A stretch of 33,187 bases of DNA from Hyphomonadaceae bacterium (lineage in GTDB: Bacteria; Pseudomonadota; Alphaproteobacteria; Caulobacterales; Aquidulcibacteraceae): positions 1-33,187 of the forward strand of contig JADLHI010000114.1 in assembly GCA_020848895.1 (NCBI GenBank). Direction: 5' to 3'. Below the pieces are notes generated by a model, which was not told the origin of the DNA, did no database searches, and worked only from the letters and a program-made list of their open reading frames with translations. Shown one piece after another: positions 1-6,950 of the stretch. The position numbers and the translations under genes were made by a program. How positions within the stretch are numbered: position 1 is the first letter of the stretch; each line of letters opens with the position of its first letter.

Positions 1-738
1 CGCCTCTTCATAGCCAAGCAGCAGCGCCTCGTGGCTGGTGTAGACATCAACTTGACGCACCTGCGGCACGTTTTGCGGCGTGATCCCACACGCTTCCATG
101 AAGTCGATGGCTTCCGAGATGCGGTCGGCGATTTCCTGATAGCGCTTGCCCTGCGGACTATCGGCCACGAAGCCAACCATCCAGCGATGGACGTTATGCA
201 AGTCGGCGTAACCGCCGTTGGCGAACGCGCGGATCAGGTTCAGCGTCGCGGCCGATTGCGAATACGCTTTCAGCAAACGCTCCGGATCGGGCGTGCGTGA
301 TTCCGGCGTGAAATCCATGCCGTTGATGTTGTCGCCGCGATAGGACGGCAGCGTCACGCCGTCTTGGGTCTCGACTTGCTCGGAACGCGGCTTGCCGAAC
401 TGGCCGGCGATACGCCCCACCTTCACCACCGGCTTCGAACCCGCGAAGGTGAGCACGACGCTCATCGCCATCAGCGTGCGGAAGGTGTCGCGGATGTTGT
501 CGGGGTGAAATTCCTTGAAGCTCTCGGCGCAATCGCCGCCCTGCAGCAGGAACGCCTTGCCGGCGGCCACCTCGGCCAAGCGCGCCTTCAGATTGCGCGC
601 CTCGCCTGCGAACACGAGCGGCGGATAGGAGCGCAGTTGCTGCTCGATGCGCGCAAGGTGATCGCCGTCCGGGTAATCCGTCGGGATGTGCTTGGCTGGC
701 TTCGAGCGCCAGCCCGCGGGGGTCCATTTTTCCTTCAT
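1..738 (-). CDS. aroG: Class II 3-deoxy-7-phosphoheptulonate (DAHP) synthase, N-terminal part
   Basis: First enzyme of the shikimate pathway: joins phosphoenolpyruvate and erythrose-4-phosphate to DAHP in the cytoplasm. The frame starts at the ATG at 736-738 ([19 protein letters not shown]) and stays open for 246 codons to the window edge, so the C-terminal part lies outside. Recognisable class II (plant/AroA-II type) features are [14 protein letters not shown] near residue 40, the [11 protein letters not shown] block near residue 65, [12 protein letters not shown] near 110, [11 protein letters not shown] near 132 and [12 protein letters not shown] at the edge. Class I enzymes lack these motifs. 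A GGGAA-like Shine-Dalgarno sequence precedes the start. The MgtC/DUF4010 gene ends only 12 nt upstream on the same strand, so they may be cotranscribed. The family is certain; the symbol is conventional, since class II enzymes are also called aroF or aroA-II. Confidence 0.93.
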   Translation of the reverse strand, partial: MKEKWTPAGWRSKPAKHIPTDYPDGDHLARIEQQLRSYPPLVFAGEARNLKARLAEVAAGKAFLLQGGDCAESFKEFHPDNIRDTFRTLMAMSVVLTFAGSKPVVKVGRIAGQFGKPRSEQVETQDGVTLPSYRGDNINGMDFTPESRTPDPERLLKAYSQSAATLNLIRAFANGGYADLHNVHRWMVGFVADSPQGKRYQEIADRISEAIDFMEACGITPQNVPQVRQVDVYTSHEALLLGYEEA

Positions 739-750
739 CGTTCCCGAACC

Positions 751-2127
751 CTAGCCGAACATTGCGGTCACAAGCGAGACCTCTTGCTGCACCTGCTCAC
801 CCAACATGGGCGCAATCAGCGGGGTGACCAAGAACCAAACCACCGCTGCGGCAATTGTCGCCGCCAAAGCCGCCGCAAAATAAAGCCCGGCATAGCGCCA
901 GCCGCCGGTCACAAAGGCGATGACCCCTTTGGCGAGCGTGTTCATCAGCACCGCGATCATAACCGCATGCGCTCCGACCGCTGGCTCAAGGCCGCCCCGC
1001 ACGAGGCTCCCTGCCGCCAGCGTCACCGCATCGACGTCGGCTAAGCCCGCCGTGGCGGCAAAGGGCAGCAGCCCGGCCTGACCAAAGCCGTCGGCCACGA
1101 TGCGGCCAACGATGATGACCGCGCCAAGAAACAGCGCGAACTGAAATACCGAAGCCAGGTTGAGCGGACTGCGCAGCTTTCCCGATGAATCGGCGCTATC
1201 GCCCTCGCGGTCGAAATAGCGCATCGCGAACGCGGCCCCTGCGAACACCAGCAGCGCTGCCACTAACGCGGGCGCCGCCTCGGGCACGACTGGCGTCGCG
1301 GTCACGGCCAACAGCGCGATCACGCGCCCCACGCTGACTGCCGCCGCAATCGCCGCCGCCGCGCCGCCCACCATCGCGTGTGTTTCGCCGCTCTTTACGC
1401 GCCGGCCCAACTCGGCGGTCACCACCGTCGATGAGACAAGCGAGCCGGCCGCAGCGCCCGCAAGCACGCCGACATCGCTGCCCAGCACCCGCACCGCGAC
1501 GTAACCCGCGAACGAAGCGCCAGCGACGAGGATCGTCAGCAGCCATAGCTCACGCGGGTTGATCGCTCCCCACGGGTCGATGGCGCGATCCGGCAGAAGC
1601 GGCAACGCGATGAATGTTGCGCCGAGAATGAGCAGCGCCGAGCGCAGCTCTTTCCACGTCACCTTGTCCAACCACTCGTGCAGCGCATCCTTGAACGCCA
1701 GCAGCCCGACCAGCGCCACGCCAGCGGCGGCGGCGACACGCAGGTCACCCCACATCGCGTAGACACCGAGCGCGAACACCAGCAGCCCCGCTATCGTACC
1801 GGTGACCGATAGATCATTGTCGCGCTGGCTTTCGCGTACCTTGAAGGTCACGAACGCTGCGCCGAACACCAGCGTCAGCGCCGCAAATCCGACCTCGCCG
1901 ATCACCGGCAGCAGCGCGCCGGCGACACCGCCGCTCAAGCCGATAACGGCGTGGGTGCGCAAACCAGCGGCGCGCGCGCCCTCGGGCGCATCGCGGTGCT
2001 TCCAGCCGCGCTCGACGCCGACAAGAAAGCCGATCCCGAGCGCCATCGCCAAGCGCTGGAAAAGCTCGAAAAGGGCCGGATCTGACATAGCCGCCAAGTC
2101 TTGGTGTGGCGCCTGGGTTCCTGCCAC
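751..2127 (-). CDS. MgtC/SapB-like membrane protein with C-terminal DUF4010
   Basis: Polytopic inner-membrane protein of about 458 residues with roughly 11-12 hydrophobic segments. Residues 20-150 resemble the MgtC/SapB domain: an ALGIGFLVGVERGWKHR segment, then a glycine-rich segment with GLRTHAVIG. Residues about 170-445 fit DUF4010, with repeated Ala/Gly/Val-rich helices. MgtC proteins are linked to Mg2+ limitation and control of F1Fo-ATPase, but the role of the MgtC-DUF4010 fusion is not established, so no substrate is assigned. Two starts are possible: a GTG at 2125-2127 preceded by a GAGGGG-like ribosome site (used here), or an ATG at 2086-2088 (MSDPALFELFQ) without a clear site. It is transcribed away from the TIR-ParA gene and just upstream of the DAHP synthase gene. 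Confidence 0.85.
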   Translation of the reverse strand: MAGTQAPHQDLAAMSDPALFELFQRLAMALGIGFLVGVERGWKHRDAPEGARAAGLRTHAVIGLSGGVAGALLPVIGEVGFAALTLVFGAAFVTFKVRESQRDNDLSVTGTIAGLLVFALGVYAMWGDLRVAAAAGVALVGLLAFKDALHEWLDKVTWKELRSALLILGATFIALPLLPDRAIDPWGAINPRELWLLTILVAGASFAGYVAVRVLGSDVGVLAGAAAGSLVSSTVVTAELGRRVKSGETHAMVGGAAAAIAAAVSVGRVIALLAVTATPVVPEAAPALVAALLVFAGAAFAMRYFDREGDSADSSGKLRSPLNLASVFQFALFLGAVIIVGRIVADGFGQAGLLPFAATAGLADVDAVTLAAGSLVRGGLEPAVGAHAVMIAVLMNTLAKGVIAFVTGGWRYAGLYFAAALAATIAAAVVWFLVTPLIAPMLGEQVQQEVSLVTAMFG

Positions 2128-2218
2128 GGGCCGCCCCTCAAAGGGGAGCCACGCCGCATTGCCAAGGCGTAATGCCCCCGACTAGGGTTACCACATTCGG
2201 GCTGGGCGGAACGATTTC

Positions 2219-3493
2219 ATGGCAATAGCGGCGTATCTCGCCTTCGAACCGGACGACGCCGACGCCGCACGCTCCATCGCAGCTGAATTGGAACAGCACG
2301 GATGGACGGTTCTGCGCTCCGGACCCGACCATCGCGTCCAGGACAAGCTCGGCACGCTCGTTCAAGCGGTCGGCCAATCGGCGGTCGTCATTGTCCTCGC
2401 GTCACCCGCGGCCCAGGAGAGCGCTTGGGTCCGCCGAGAGGTGGCCGCCGCCCTCAACAATGGGCGCGCCATCGTCGTCGTCCAGACGGCGGACCTTGCA
2501 GGCGATTCCTGGATCAACCAAACGCTCGACACCGCCACCTTCATCGATCTTCGCCGTGGTGCGCGCTCCGAGAGTCTCGCTCAAATCGTCGAACGCGCGC
2601 GCGCTGCCAACGGCCGCGGCCGCGTCATCGCAATGCTGAACATCAAGGGCGGCGTCGGCAAAACCGTGCTCGCCGCCAATTTGTTCGCCGCAGCGCACCT
2701 GGCCGACAAGCGCGCGATCTCGTTTATCGATCTCGATCCCCAGCACAATCTCACGCAGTATTTTCTCTCGCCCGGCGAGCGCAACCGCATCCGCGACCGC
2801 AACCATACGCTCTATGGCATTCTCAACGCGCGCGGCGACCATGCGACGCCGCGCGGCGATTTTGGCGCCATCTCGATCCCGCTGAACCGCGCCAGACGCG
2901 GCAGCAAAGCGCCAAACTTCGAGATCGTCGCTGGCGACGAACGCTTATTCGAATTCACCCTCGACACCCGCCCCGATCGCGATAAAGCCGAAGCCTTCAC
3001 CCGCTTTCGCGCGCTCGTTGCCGCTCTCCGCGCCCGTTCCGACGCGGTGATCATCGATTCCAATCCGTGCGCCACGTTCCTCACCCGTCTGGCGATCACC
3101 ACCGCCGACCACATCGTCGCCCCCGTGCGTCCCGAGCGCTATTCGCTCACCGGTTTGAACATGCTTGAGCATGTCGTGCGTGAGGTCAGGGGAAGGCCGT
3201 TGCGGCCGGAGGAATTCTCGGTGCTCTTGAATGGCGTGAATGATCGCACGCGCTCCGGAGAAACTGGCGACGCCGATACGCTGACGCGGTCGGAGATTCA
3301 GAACGCGCCTTTCTTTGGCGCGGCGCTACTGCCCGATGAAGTGCCCTATTCGGCAGTTCTGCGCTCAACGCCAACCGAGCGCTTCGCCGCCAATCCGATT
3401 AACGTGACTGCCATGATGCGGGTGGGCGGTCGGCCAGCGAAAGAAGCCCTCGCGCGCGCCGCGGCGGCCATCCTGCGCCGGGCCTCGCAATGA
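2219..3493 (+). CDS. TIR-like domain fused to a ParA-type deviant Walker ATPase
   Basis: 424 residues. Residues 1-120 have a bacterial TIR_2-like pattern: beta strand AYLAFE, acidic turn (D12-D15), helix, GWTVL strand, SAVVIVLASP strand (54-63), then S68-A-W70-V-R-R-E74 and an AIVVV strand. W-V-x-R-E matches the position of the catalytic Glu of NAD-cleaving TIR domains such as SARM1 (WVHKE). Residues 135-424 are a ParA/MinD-type ATPase: deviant Walker A KGGVGKT (143-149, signature Lys143), Walker A' DLDPQHNLT (171-179) and Walker B AVIIDSNP with Asp280. The ATG at 2219 has a weak GCGGAAC ribosome site. The stop overlaps the start of the next gene (ATGA). The domain calls come from motifs by eye. 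CpaE/TadZ proteins also carry an N-terminal domain on a ParA fold, but theirs is receiver-like; the WVxRE block favours TIR here. The biological role is unknown; defence or plasmid-like partition are both possible. Confidence 0.85.
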   Translation: MAIAAYLAFEPDDADAARSIAAELEQHGWTVLRSGPDHRVQDKLGTLVQAVGQSAVVIVLASPAAQESAWVRREVAAALNNGRAIVVVQTADLAGDSWINQTLDTATFIDLRRGARSESLAQIVERARAANGRGRVIAMLNIKGGVGKTVLAANLFAAAHLADKRAISFIDLDPQHNLTQYFLSPGERNRIRDRNHTLYGILNARGDHATPRGDFGAISIPLNRARRGSKAPNFEIVAGDERLFEFTLDTRPDRDKAEAFTRFRALVAALRARSDAVIIDSNPCATFLTRLAITTADHIVAPVRPERYSLTGLNMLEHVVREVRGRPLRPEEFSVLLNGVNDRTRSGETGDADTLTRSEIQNAPFFGAALLPDEVPYSAVLRSTPTERFAANPINVTAMMRVGGRPAKEALARAAAAILRRASQ

Positions 3494-3900
3494 CGCTCAA
3501 ACCGGCCGACGCCAAATTGCTGCGCGCGGCCCTCGGCCGCCGCTCGCGAAAGGACGTTCGCCGCATCTTCAAGCTAGCGCGAGATCACTCGGACAAGACC
3601 CTGCTTGCGGCCGCCCTGCCCGCTCCCAAGAAAGCCCCCAAGCCGAAAGGCGATCCGCTGGTGCGCGAGCTTGAGCAAACGCTAAAGCCGATTATGGGGC
3701 CGTCGCAGGAGAAGGCCGACCTTCTGATCGAGCACATCGCCAAGAAGTACAAACGCAAGCTCGCTTACGAGCCCAAGGGCCTCGCCGACGCCGCGCGCCA
3801 GTTGCGCACCAAATTCAGCGACGATCAGATCAGCGCTGGCGCCAAAAGCTTGGTCTCGCATCTCAGCAAGCTCTATGGCGGTAGCGACGGCGTGGTGTAA
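3490..3900 (+). CDS. Small basic protein, partner of the TIR-ParA protein
   Basis: 136 residues, not recognised. It starts at an ATG within the stop of the TIR-ParA gene (ATGA, 3490-3493), so the two are almost certainly translated together. It is Lys/Arg-rich throughout. Residues 5-30 form a basic, probably helical segment (LLRAALGRRSRKDVRRIF). A Pro/Lys linker follows at 45-53 (APKKAPKPKG), then a helical C-terminal half with a KKYKRKLAYEP patch and a second predicted helical pair. No membrane segment or signal peptide. ParA ATPases usually work with a small partner encoded just downstream (ParB, ParG-like or McdB-like), and position and charge fit a DNA- or cargo-binding adaptor. That is inferred from context, not from recognised homology. 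Confidence 0.8.
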   Translation: MTLKPADAKLLRAALGRRSRKDVRRIFKLARDHSDKTLLAAALPAPKKAPKPKGDPLVRELEQTLKPIMGPSQEKADLLIEHIAKKYKRKLAYEPKGLADAARQLRTKFSDDQISAGAKSLVSHLSKLYGGSDGVV

Positions 3901-3950
3901 CCGCCGCGTCGCCCTGGACGAACTTGGCGACGTTCACCAAGTTAGCGCCC

Positions 3951-4424
3951 ATGACAATTTCAGCCTCCGGCTTCGATCTCAGCGCGCCTAGCGCACAACA
4001 GCGCGCGCGCCTTGAAGCGGGCCTCGACGAAGACGAACGCCGTGTGCTTCTGCACCACGGCACTGAAGCCGCGTTCTGCGGTGGCCTTCTGAATCAGAAG
4101 AAATCTGGCGTCTATTGCTGCCGCCTGTGCGGTCTGCCGCTCTTTCGTCAGGACACAAAGTTCGACAGCGGCACCGGCTGGCCGAGCTTCACTGCGCCGA
4201 TCGACCCTAAGCACGTCGTCGCCATCGAAGACAATTCCTACGGCATGCGCCGCATCGAAACCCGGTGCGCACGCTGCGACAGCCACCAAGGTCACGTCTT
4301 CCCCGACGGCCCACGCGCCGCTGGCGGTCTGCGCTACTGCATCAATTCAGTGTCACTGCAATTTGTCGCGGACGGTGAGCCTTTGCCCGATCCGCTCGGC
4401 CGCGCGGAGCGCCTCGCCCCCTAG
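3951..4424 (+). CDS. msrB: Peptide-methionine (R)-S-oxide reductase MsrB
   Basis: Reduces methionine-R-sulfoxide in proteins, normally with thioredoxin as electron donor. From the ATG at 3951 it is 157 residues, a typical single-domain length. Seen: zinc-binding C57-x-x-C60 and C106-x-x-C109, the GWPSF motif (76-80), HVFPDGP (115-121) and the catalytic Cys130 in RYCINS. The Cys that precedes GWPSF in many MsrB proteins is replaced by Thr (SGTGWPSF), but Cys43 in the segment AFCGG could act as alternative resolving Cys, as known for some MsrB forms. A TTG at 3924 would add nine residues with no family support. The stop (TAG) shares a CTAG palindrome with the stop of the convergent gene. Confidence 0.95.
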   Translation: MTISASGFDLSAPSAQQRARLEAGLDEDERRVLLHHGTEAAFCGGLLNQKKSGVYCCRLCGLPLFRQDTKFDSGTGWPSFTAPIDPKHVVAIEDNSYGMRRIETRCARCDSHQGHVFPDGPRAAGGLRYCINSVSLQFVADGEPLPDPLGRAERLAP

Positions 4425-4642
4425 TGGCGCGCTTTCTTCAGCTGCTCGATCAGCCGGTCTAAATCGCGGCTCATCGCATGGGTGATGATGTCTTGGGCTT
4501 CCGTGCCCTTGAACGTACTTAGCGCGCGGGAAACCACGCGCCCAACCAAGAGGCTGGCCTCGTTGGTGTCGTTCGTGAATTGGCGCGCCTTGGCGGCAAG
4601 CTCGCCCTGGCGTGAAAGGATGGCCGTCACAGGCTGCGCCAT
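4421..4642 (-). CDS. Small helical protein, 73 residues, unknown function
   Basis: Starts at the ATG at 4640-4642, chosen because GGAGG sits 5 nt upstream; an ATG four codons earlier (4654) has no such site. The sequence (MAQPVTAILSRQGELAAKAR...) is soluble and mostly helical with no signal peptide. The middle part, FTNDTNEASLLVGRVVSRAL, loosely resembles sigma-70 region 2 helices and the N-terminal sigma-like domain of PhyR (pattern hydrophobic-T-x-x-x-x-A-x-x-L-V-x-x-V/T-x-x-A-L). The protein is too short to be a sigma factor, and the resemblance is only suggestive. The terminal stretch is charged (LDRLIEQLKKARH). Its stop overlaps the msrB stop. Good coding appearance, no assigned function. 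Confidence 0.7.
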   Translation of the reverse strand: MAQPVTAILSRQGELAAKARQFTNDTNEASLLVGRVVSRALSTFKGTEAQDIITHAMSRDLDRLIEQLKKARH

Positions 4643-4846
4643 GAGCGCCTCCATCTGCTTAGGCCGAACAGCTCCCCCAGTCCGCGCGGCAGATGCGAGG
4701 ACGATAACAGAGATTTCCCCAAATCGGAGAGGTAATCGTGGTGTGTGGAAAGTTTTTTAGGCCGGCGCTGGAACAGACAAGCCTTCGTTAAGTCTAACAG
4801 CGTGCAATGCGTGAGCTATCTTGACGCCGTGAAAGGTTCGGCGACC

Positions 4847-4861
4847 ATGAGATCGACGTGA
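4847..4861 (+). other. Four-codon upstream reading frame overlapping the bpt start
   Basis: ATG AGA TCG ACG TGA ends one base beyond the GTG start of the leucyltransferase gene, so its stop and that start overlap as GTGA. It could couple or tune initiation at the weak GTG, which has no clear Shine-Dalgarno sequence. It could equally be chance. Confidence 0.25.
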
Positions 4862-5601
4862 CGAAGCCGTTTCCAACCAAGAACCTGCGCTTCTTTCTGA
4901 CAGCGCCGTCTCCCTGCCCGTATCTGCCGGGCCGGAAAGAACGCAAGGTTTTCACCGCGCTCGACGGCATCGAAGCGACCGAACTTCACGACGTGCTCAC
5001 CGGCGCCGGTTTCCGCCGGTCGCAGAACATCGCCTACCGCCCCTCATGCGACGCGTGCGATGCGTGCATCTCGGCGCGCGTGCCGGTTGAGAAATTCGAG
5101 TTCAGTCGCCGCTGGCGCAAAATCATGCTGCGCAATGCCGATCTCACGCGCGCGCTCCGCCCGGCTCAAGCCACCGAAGAGCAATTCTTCCTGCTGCGCC
5201 GCTATCTCGCCTCGCGCCACGCCGATGGCGGCATGGCCGAAATGAGTTTCACCGACTTCGCTGCCATGGTGGAGGAATCGGCGGTTCACACCCACATCGT
5301 CGAGTATCGCTACAGCGCCGGTCCCAACAAAGGCGAGTTGGCCGCCGCGGCGCTCGTCGATGCGCTCGGTGACGGGCTTTCCATGGTCTATTCGTTCTTC
5401 GAACCCGATGACGTCCGCCGCAGTCCCGGCGTTTACATCATCCTCGACCATATCCAGCAAGCTCGCGCCGCCGGCTTTGGCTATCTCTATCTCGGCTACT
5501 GGATACCAGGCTCCGACAAGATGCATTACAAAGCCGAGTTCCGGCCGCTTGAACTCCTGCTCGGCGGCGAATGGCGTCCCTACGAGCCGGTGCGGTTCTA
5601 G
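4858..5601 (+). CDS. bpt: Leucyl/phenylalanyl-type aspartate/glutamate leucyltransferase (ATE family)
   Basis: N-end rule enzyme: transfers leucine from leucyl-tRNA to proteins with N-terminal Asp or Glu, marking them for ClpS/ClpAP degradation. 247 residues, normal for bacterial Bpt. Seen: PCPYLPGRKERKVFTAL (19-35), the ATE N-domain cysteines C20, C64, C67 and C70 in YRPSCDACDACISARVPV, and the C-domain GYWIPGSDKMHYKAEFRPLE near residue 215. The start is the GTG at 4858, which gives the family's usual N-terminus (residues before FFLTAPSPC); no in-frame ATG lies near it. The specificity (Leu onto Asp/Glu rather than Arg) is inferred from the bacterial Bpt-like length and layout. It stands alone, followed by a 109-nt gap with a hairpin and then the cupin gene. 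Confidence 0.94.
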   Translation: MTKPFPTKNLRFFLTAPSPCPYLPGRKERKVFTALDGIEATELHDVLTGAGFRRSQNIAYRPSCDACDACISARVPVEKFEFSRRWRKIMLRNADLTRALRPAQATEEQFFLLRRYLASRHADGGMAEMSFTDFAAMVEESAVHTHIVEYRYSAGPNKGELAAAALVDALGDGLSMVYSFFEPDDVRRSPGVYIILDHIQQARAAGFGYLYLGYWIPGSDKMHYKAEFRPLELLLGGEWRPYEPVRF

Positions 5602-5677
5602 AGGATTAGACCGCCGACGCCCTCGGCCGGCATCCGGTGTTTCGATCCGCGCCGCCCGTTCGAGATCAGCGACCGTT

Positions 5678-5695
5678 GCCGGCGAGGACGCCGGC
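5678..5695. repeat. GC-rich perfect inverted repeat (REP-like)
   Basis: GCCGGCG-AGGA-CGCCGGC: a perfect 7-bp stem with a 4-nt loop in the bpt/cupin gap, extended by GGTCC on the right. No T-run follows, so it is not a standard terminator. The sequence GGCGAGGACGCCGGCGGTCC resembles short dispersed repeats I recall from other bacterial genomes. No second copy is visible in this window. Confidence 0.5.
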
Positions 5696-5710
5696 GGTCC
5701 AGGATTGAGC

Positions 5711-6199
5711 ATGCCCGAGTCCAAGAAGCCCTTGTGGCGCGCGTCCGAACAGCAGGCCGCGTTCCGCCCGTTCAGCCAGAAGCTCAACCCGAACTCGCTC
5801 TTTCGCGCCGCCGGTCTTTCGCGCCTCGCCGGCATGAACCGCGCGCATGTGAGCCTGGTGAAGCTTCCGCCCGGCAAAGACAGCTTCGCCTATCACGCCC
5901 ACATGCTTGAAGAAGAATGGATCTACATCATCTCCGGCCGCGCCATGGCTGACATCGACGGCAAGACGACTGAAGTCGGCCCCGGCGACTTCATGGGCTT
6001 TGCAACGCCCTCCGTGCCGCATCTTCTGCGCAATACGTATGCGGAAGAGTGCGTCTATCTCATGGGCGGCGAAGACAAGCCGATCGACGTCGTCTCCTAC
6101 CCCGAGATCGATAAACGTTATCTGCTGATGCAGACCGAAAAAGGAACTGAATTCTACGAACTCGGAGAGCCGACGAAGCCGATGGGCAAACCGGACTAG
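5711..6199 (+). CDS. Cupin-domain protein, probably metal-binding
   Basis: 162 residues from the ATG at 5711. The frame is open further upstream, but that part is read-through of the bpt region in another frame. Single cupin_2-type beta barrel. Motif 1 matches G-x5-H-x-H-x3-4-E-x6-G (GKDSFAYHAHMLEEEWIYIISG region, residues about 56-77), and motif 2 is GPGDF...PSVPHLLRN (about 89-107), giving His, His, Glu and His as likely metal ligands. The C-terminal tail (YPEIDKRYLLMQTEKG) is typical of small stand-alone cupins of about 160 residues. The substrate cannot be told. Its TAG stop shares a CTAG palindrome with the stop of the convergent lipoprotein gene, leaving no room for a terminator. Confidence 0.85.
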   Translation: MPESKKPLWRASEQQAAFRPFSQKLNPNSLFRAAGLSRLAGMNRAHVSLVKLPPGKDSFAYHAHMLEEEWIYIISGRAMADIDGKTTEVGPGDFMGFATPSVPHLLRNTYAEECVYLMGGEDKPIDVVSYPEIDKRYLLMQTEKGTEFYELGEPTKPMGKPD

Positions 6200-6729
6200 A
6201 GCACAACGCCTTCGCTGGTGCGGGCGCCGTCCGGCGCGGCGTATCCGAACCGCGCGCACACCCGGCTGTTGGAGGCCTCCGGTCCGGGCGGCTCGCTGCC
6301 GCTGAACACGAGCATGGTGACGCTGGTCGCGCGCGCGTCATACGCCAGCGCAACGTATTGCGGCTGCTCTGCGCCGCACAAACCGATCACGCCCGCCGGC
6401 AACACTTGCTCGGTCACGCGGCGCAGTTCAACGTTCAACGAACCCGGACCGACAATCGCCGCAGCAAAGCTATCGCCGTTCTTGGCGATGAGATCGCCGC
6501 CGCGCCGCGGGTTGAGCGTACGGGTATAGAGCGTAACGCCGTTCTCGAACGTCACGCCGGCACGCTGAATCACCATCGCGCCGGTAATACCGCGCGCCGT
6601 ATTGGATGCAGGCTTGAACTCACCGGCCAGAGGCGGCGTTTCGGCGCCCTGTCCGCGCGGCGCCGACGGCGCGGCGTCCTCGCATGCGGCGAGCGCAACA
6701 AGCAGCGCGGTGGCGACGAGAACTCGCAT
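6196..6729 (-). CDS. Predicted lipoprotein, unknown function
   Basis: 177 residues from the ATG at 6727-6729, chosen because it begins a clean lipoprotein signal (MRVLVATALLVALAAC) with the lipobox LAAC at Cys16 and has a GAGAGG ribosome site. The frame is open further upstream but without a signal peptide. The mature part is a single periplasmic domain rich in beta strands (AGVTFENGVTLYTRTL, SLNVELRRV, YVALAYDARATSVTMLVFSG) and ends with a small motif NSRVCARFGYAAP. No family is recognised. A degraded copy of its last 25 codons lies just upstream at 6798-6950, showing that the gene family was duplicated here. Confidence 0.78.
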   Translation of the reverse strand: MRVLVATALLVALAACEDAAPSAPRGQGAETPPLAGEFKPASNTARGITGAMVIQRAGVTFENGVTLYTRTLNPRRGGDLIAKNGDSFAAAIVGPGSLNVELRRVTEQVLPAGVIGLCGAEQPQYVALAYDARATSVTMLVFSGSEPPGPEASNSRVCARFGYAAPDGARTSEGVVL

Positions 6730-6797
6730 GGCCCTCTCTATCCCCGGGAAGGCGCGCCCGCGACCATCTTCCATCGCAAAACCAGCGGGCCTCGTCG

Positions 6798-6950
6798 CTA
6801 GCCCGGCGCCTTGTAGGAATACGCCGCGCAAACCTCGCTGTTCGTCGCACCGCGCCGAGGCGCGTCAGCGCCGGTCAAAGACACCGAGCGCGATTGCCGT
6901 TATCATGGATCACCACCGTGAATGTCGGCGTCGCGGGCAAAGCGGCAAGC
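6798..6950 (-). pseudogene. Remnant of a paralogue of the adjacent lipoprotein (C-terminal part)
   Basis: Between the lipoprotein start and the next gene upstream, one minus frame reads TGADAPRRGATNSEVCAAYSYKAPG followed by TAG at 6798-6800. This aligns without gaps to the last part of the neighbour (SGSEPPGPEASNSRVCARFGYAAPDG), sharing NS-x-VCA and Y-x-AP. Upstream of about 6880 the likely continuation (TFTVVIHDNGN) is in another frame, and the frame in use has a TAA. No start or signal peptide is present. The best reading is a frameshifted, truncated duplicate. The alignment was made by eye and the left boundary is approximate. Confidence 0.55.

Noticed and set aside
364..1044. Plus-strand frame across the aroG start and the end of the MgtC-type gene
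   Set aside because: Spans two well-supported minus genes and their junction; product lacks any family features.
2219..2600. N-terminal domain of the ParA-type protein as CpaE/TadZ receiver-like domain
   Set aside because: No pilus genes nearby and the S-x-W-V-x-R-E block plus flanking strands fit TIR better; retained only as an alternative in the entry.
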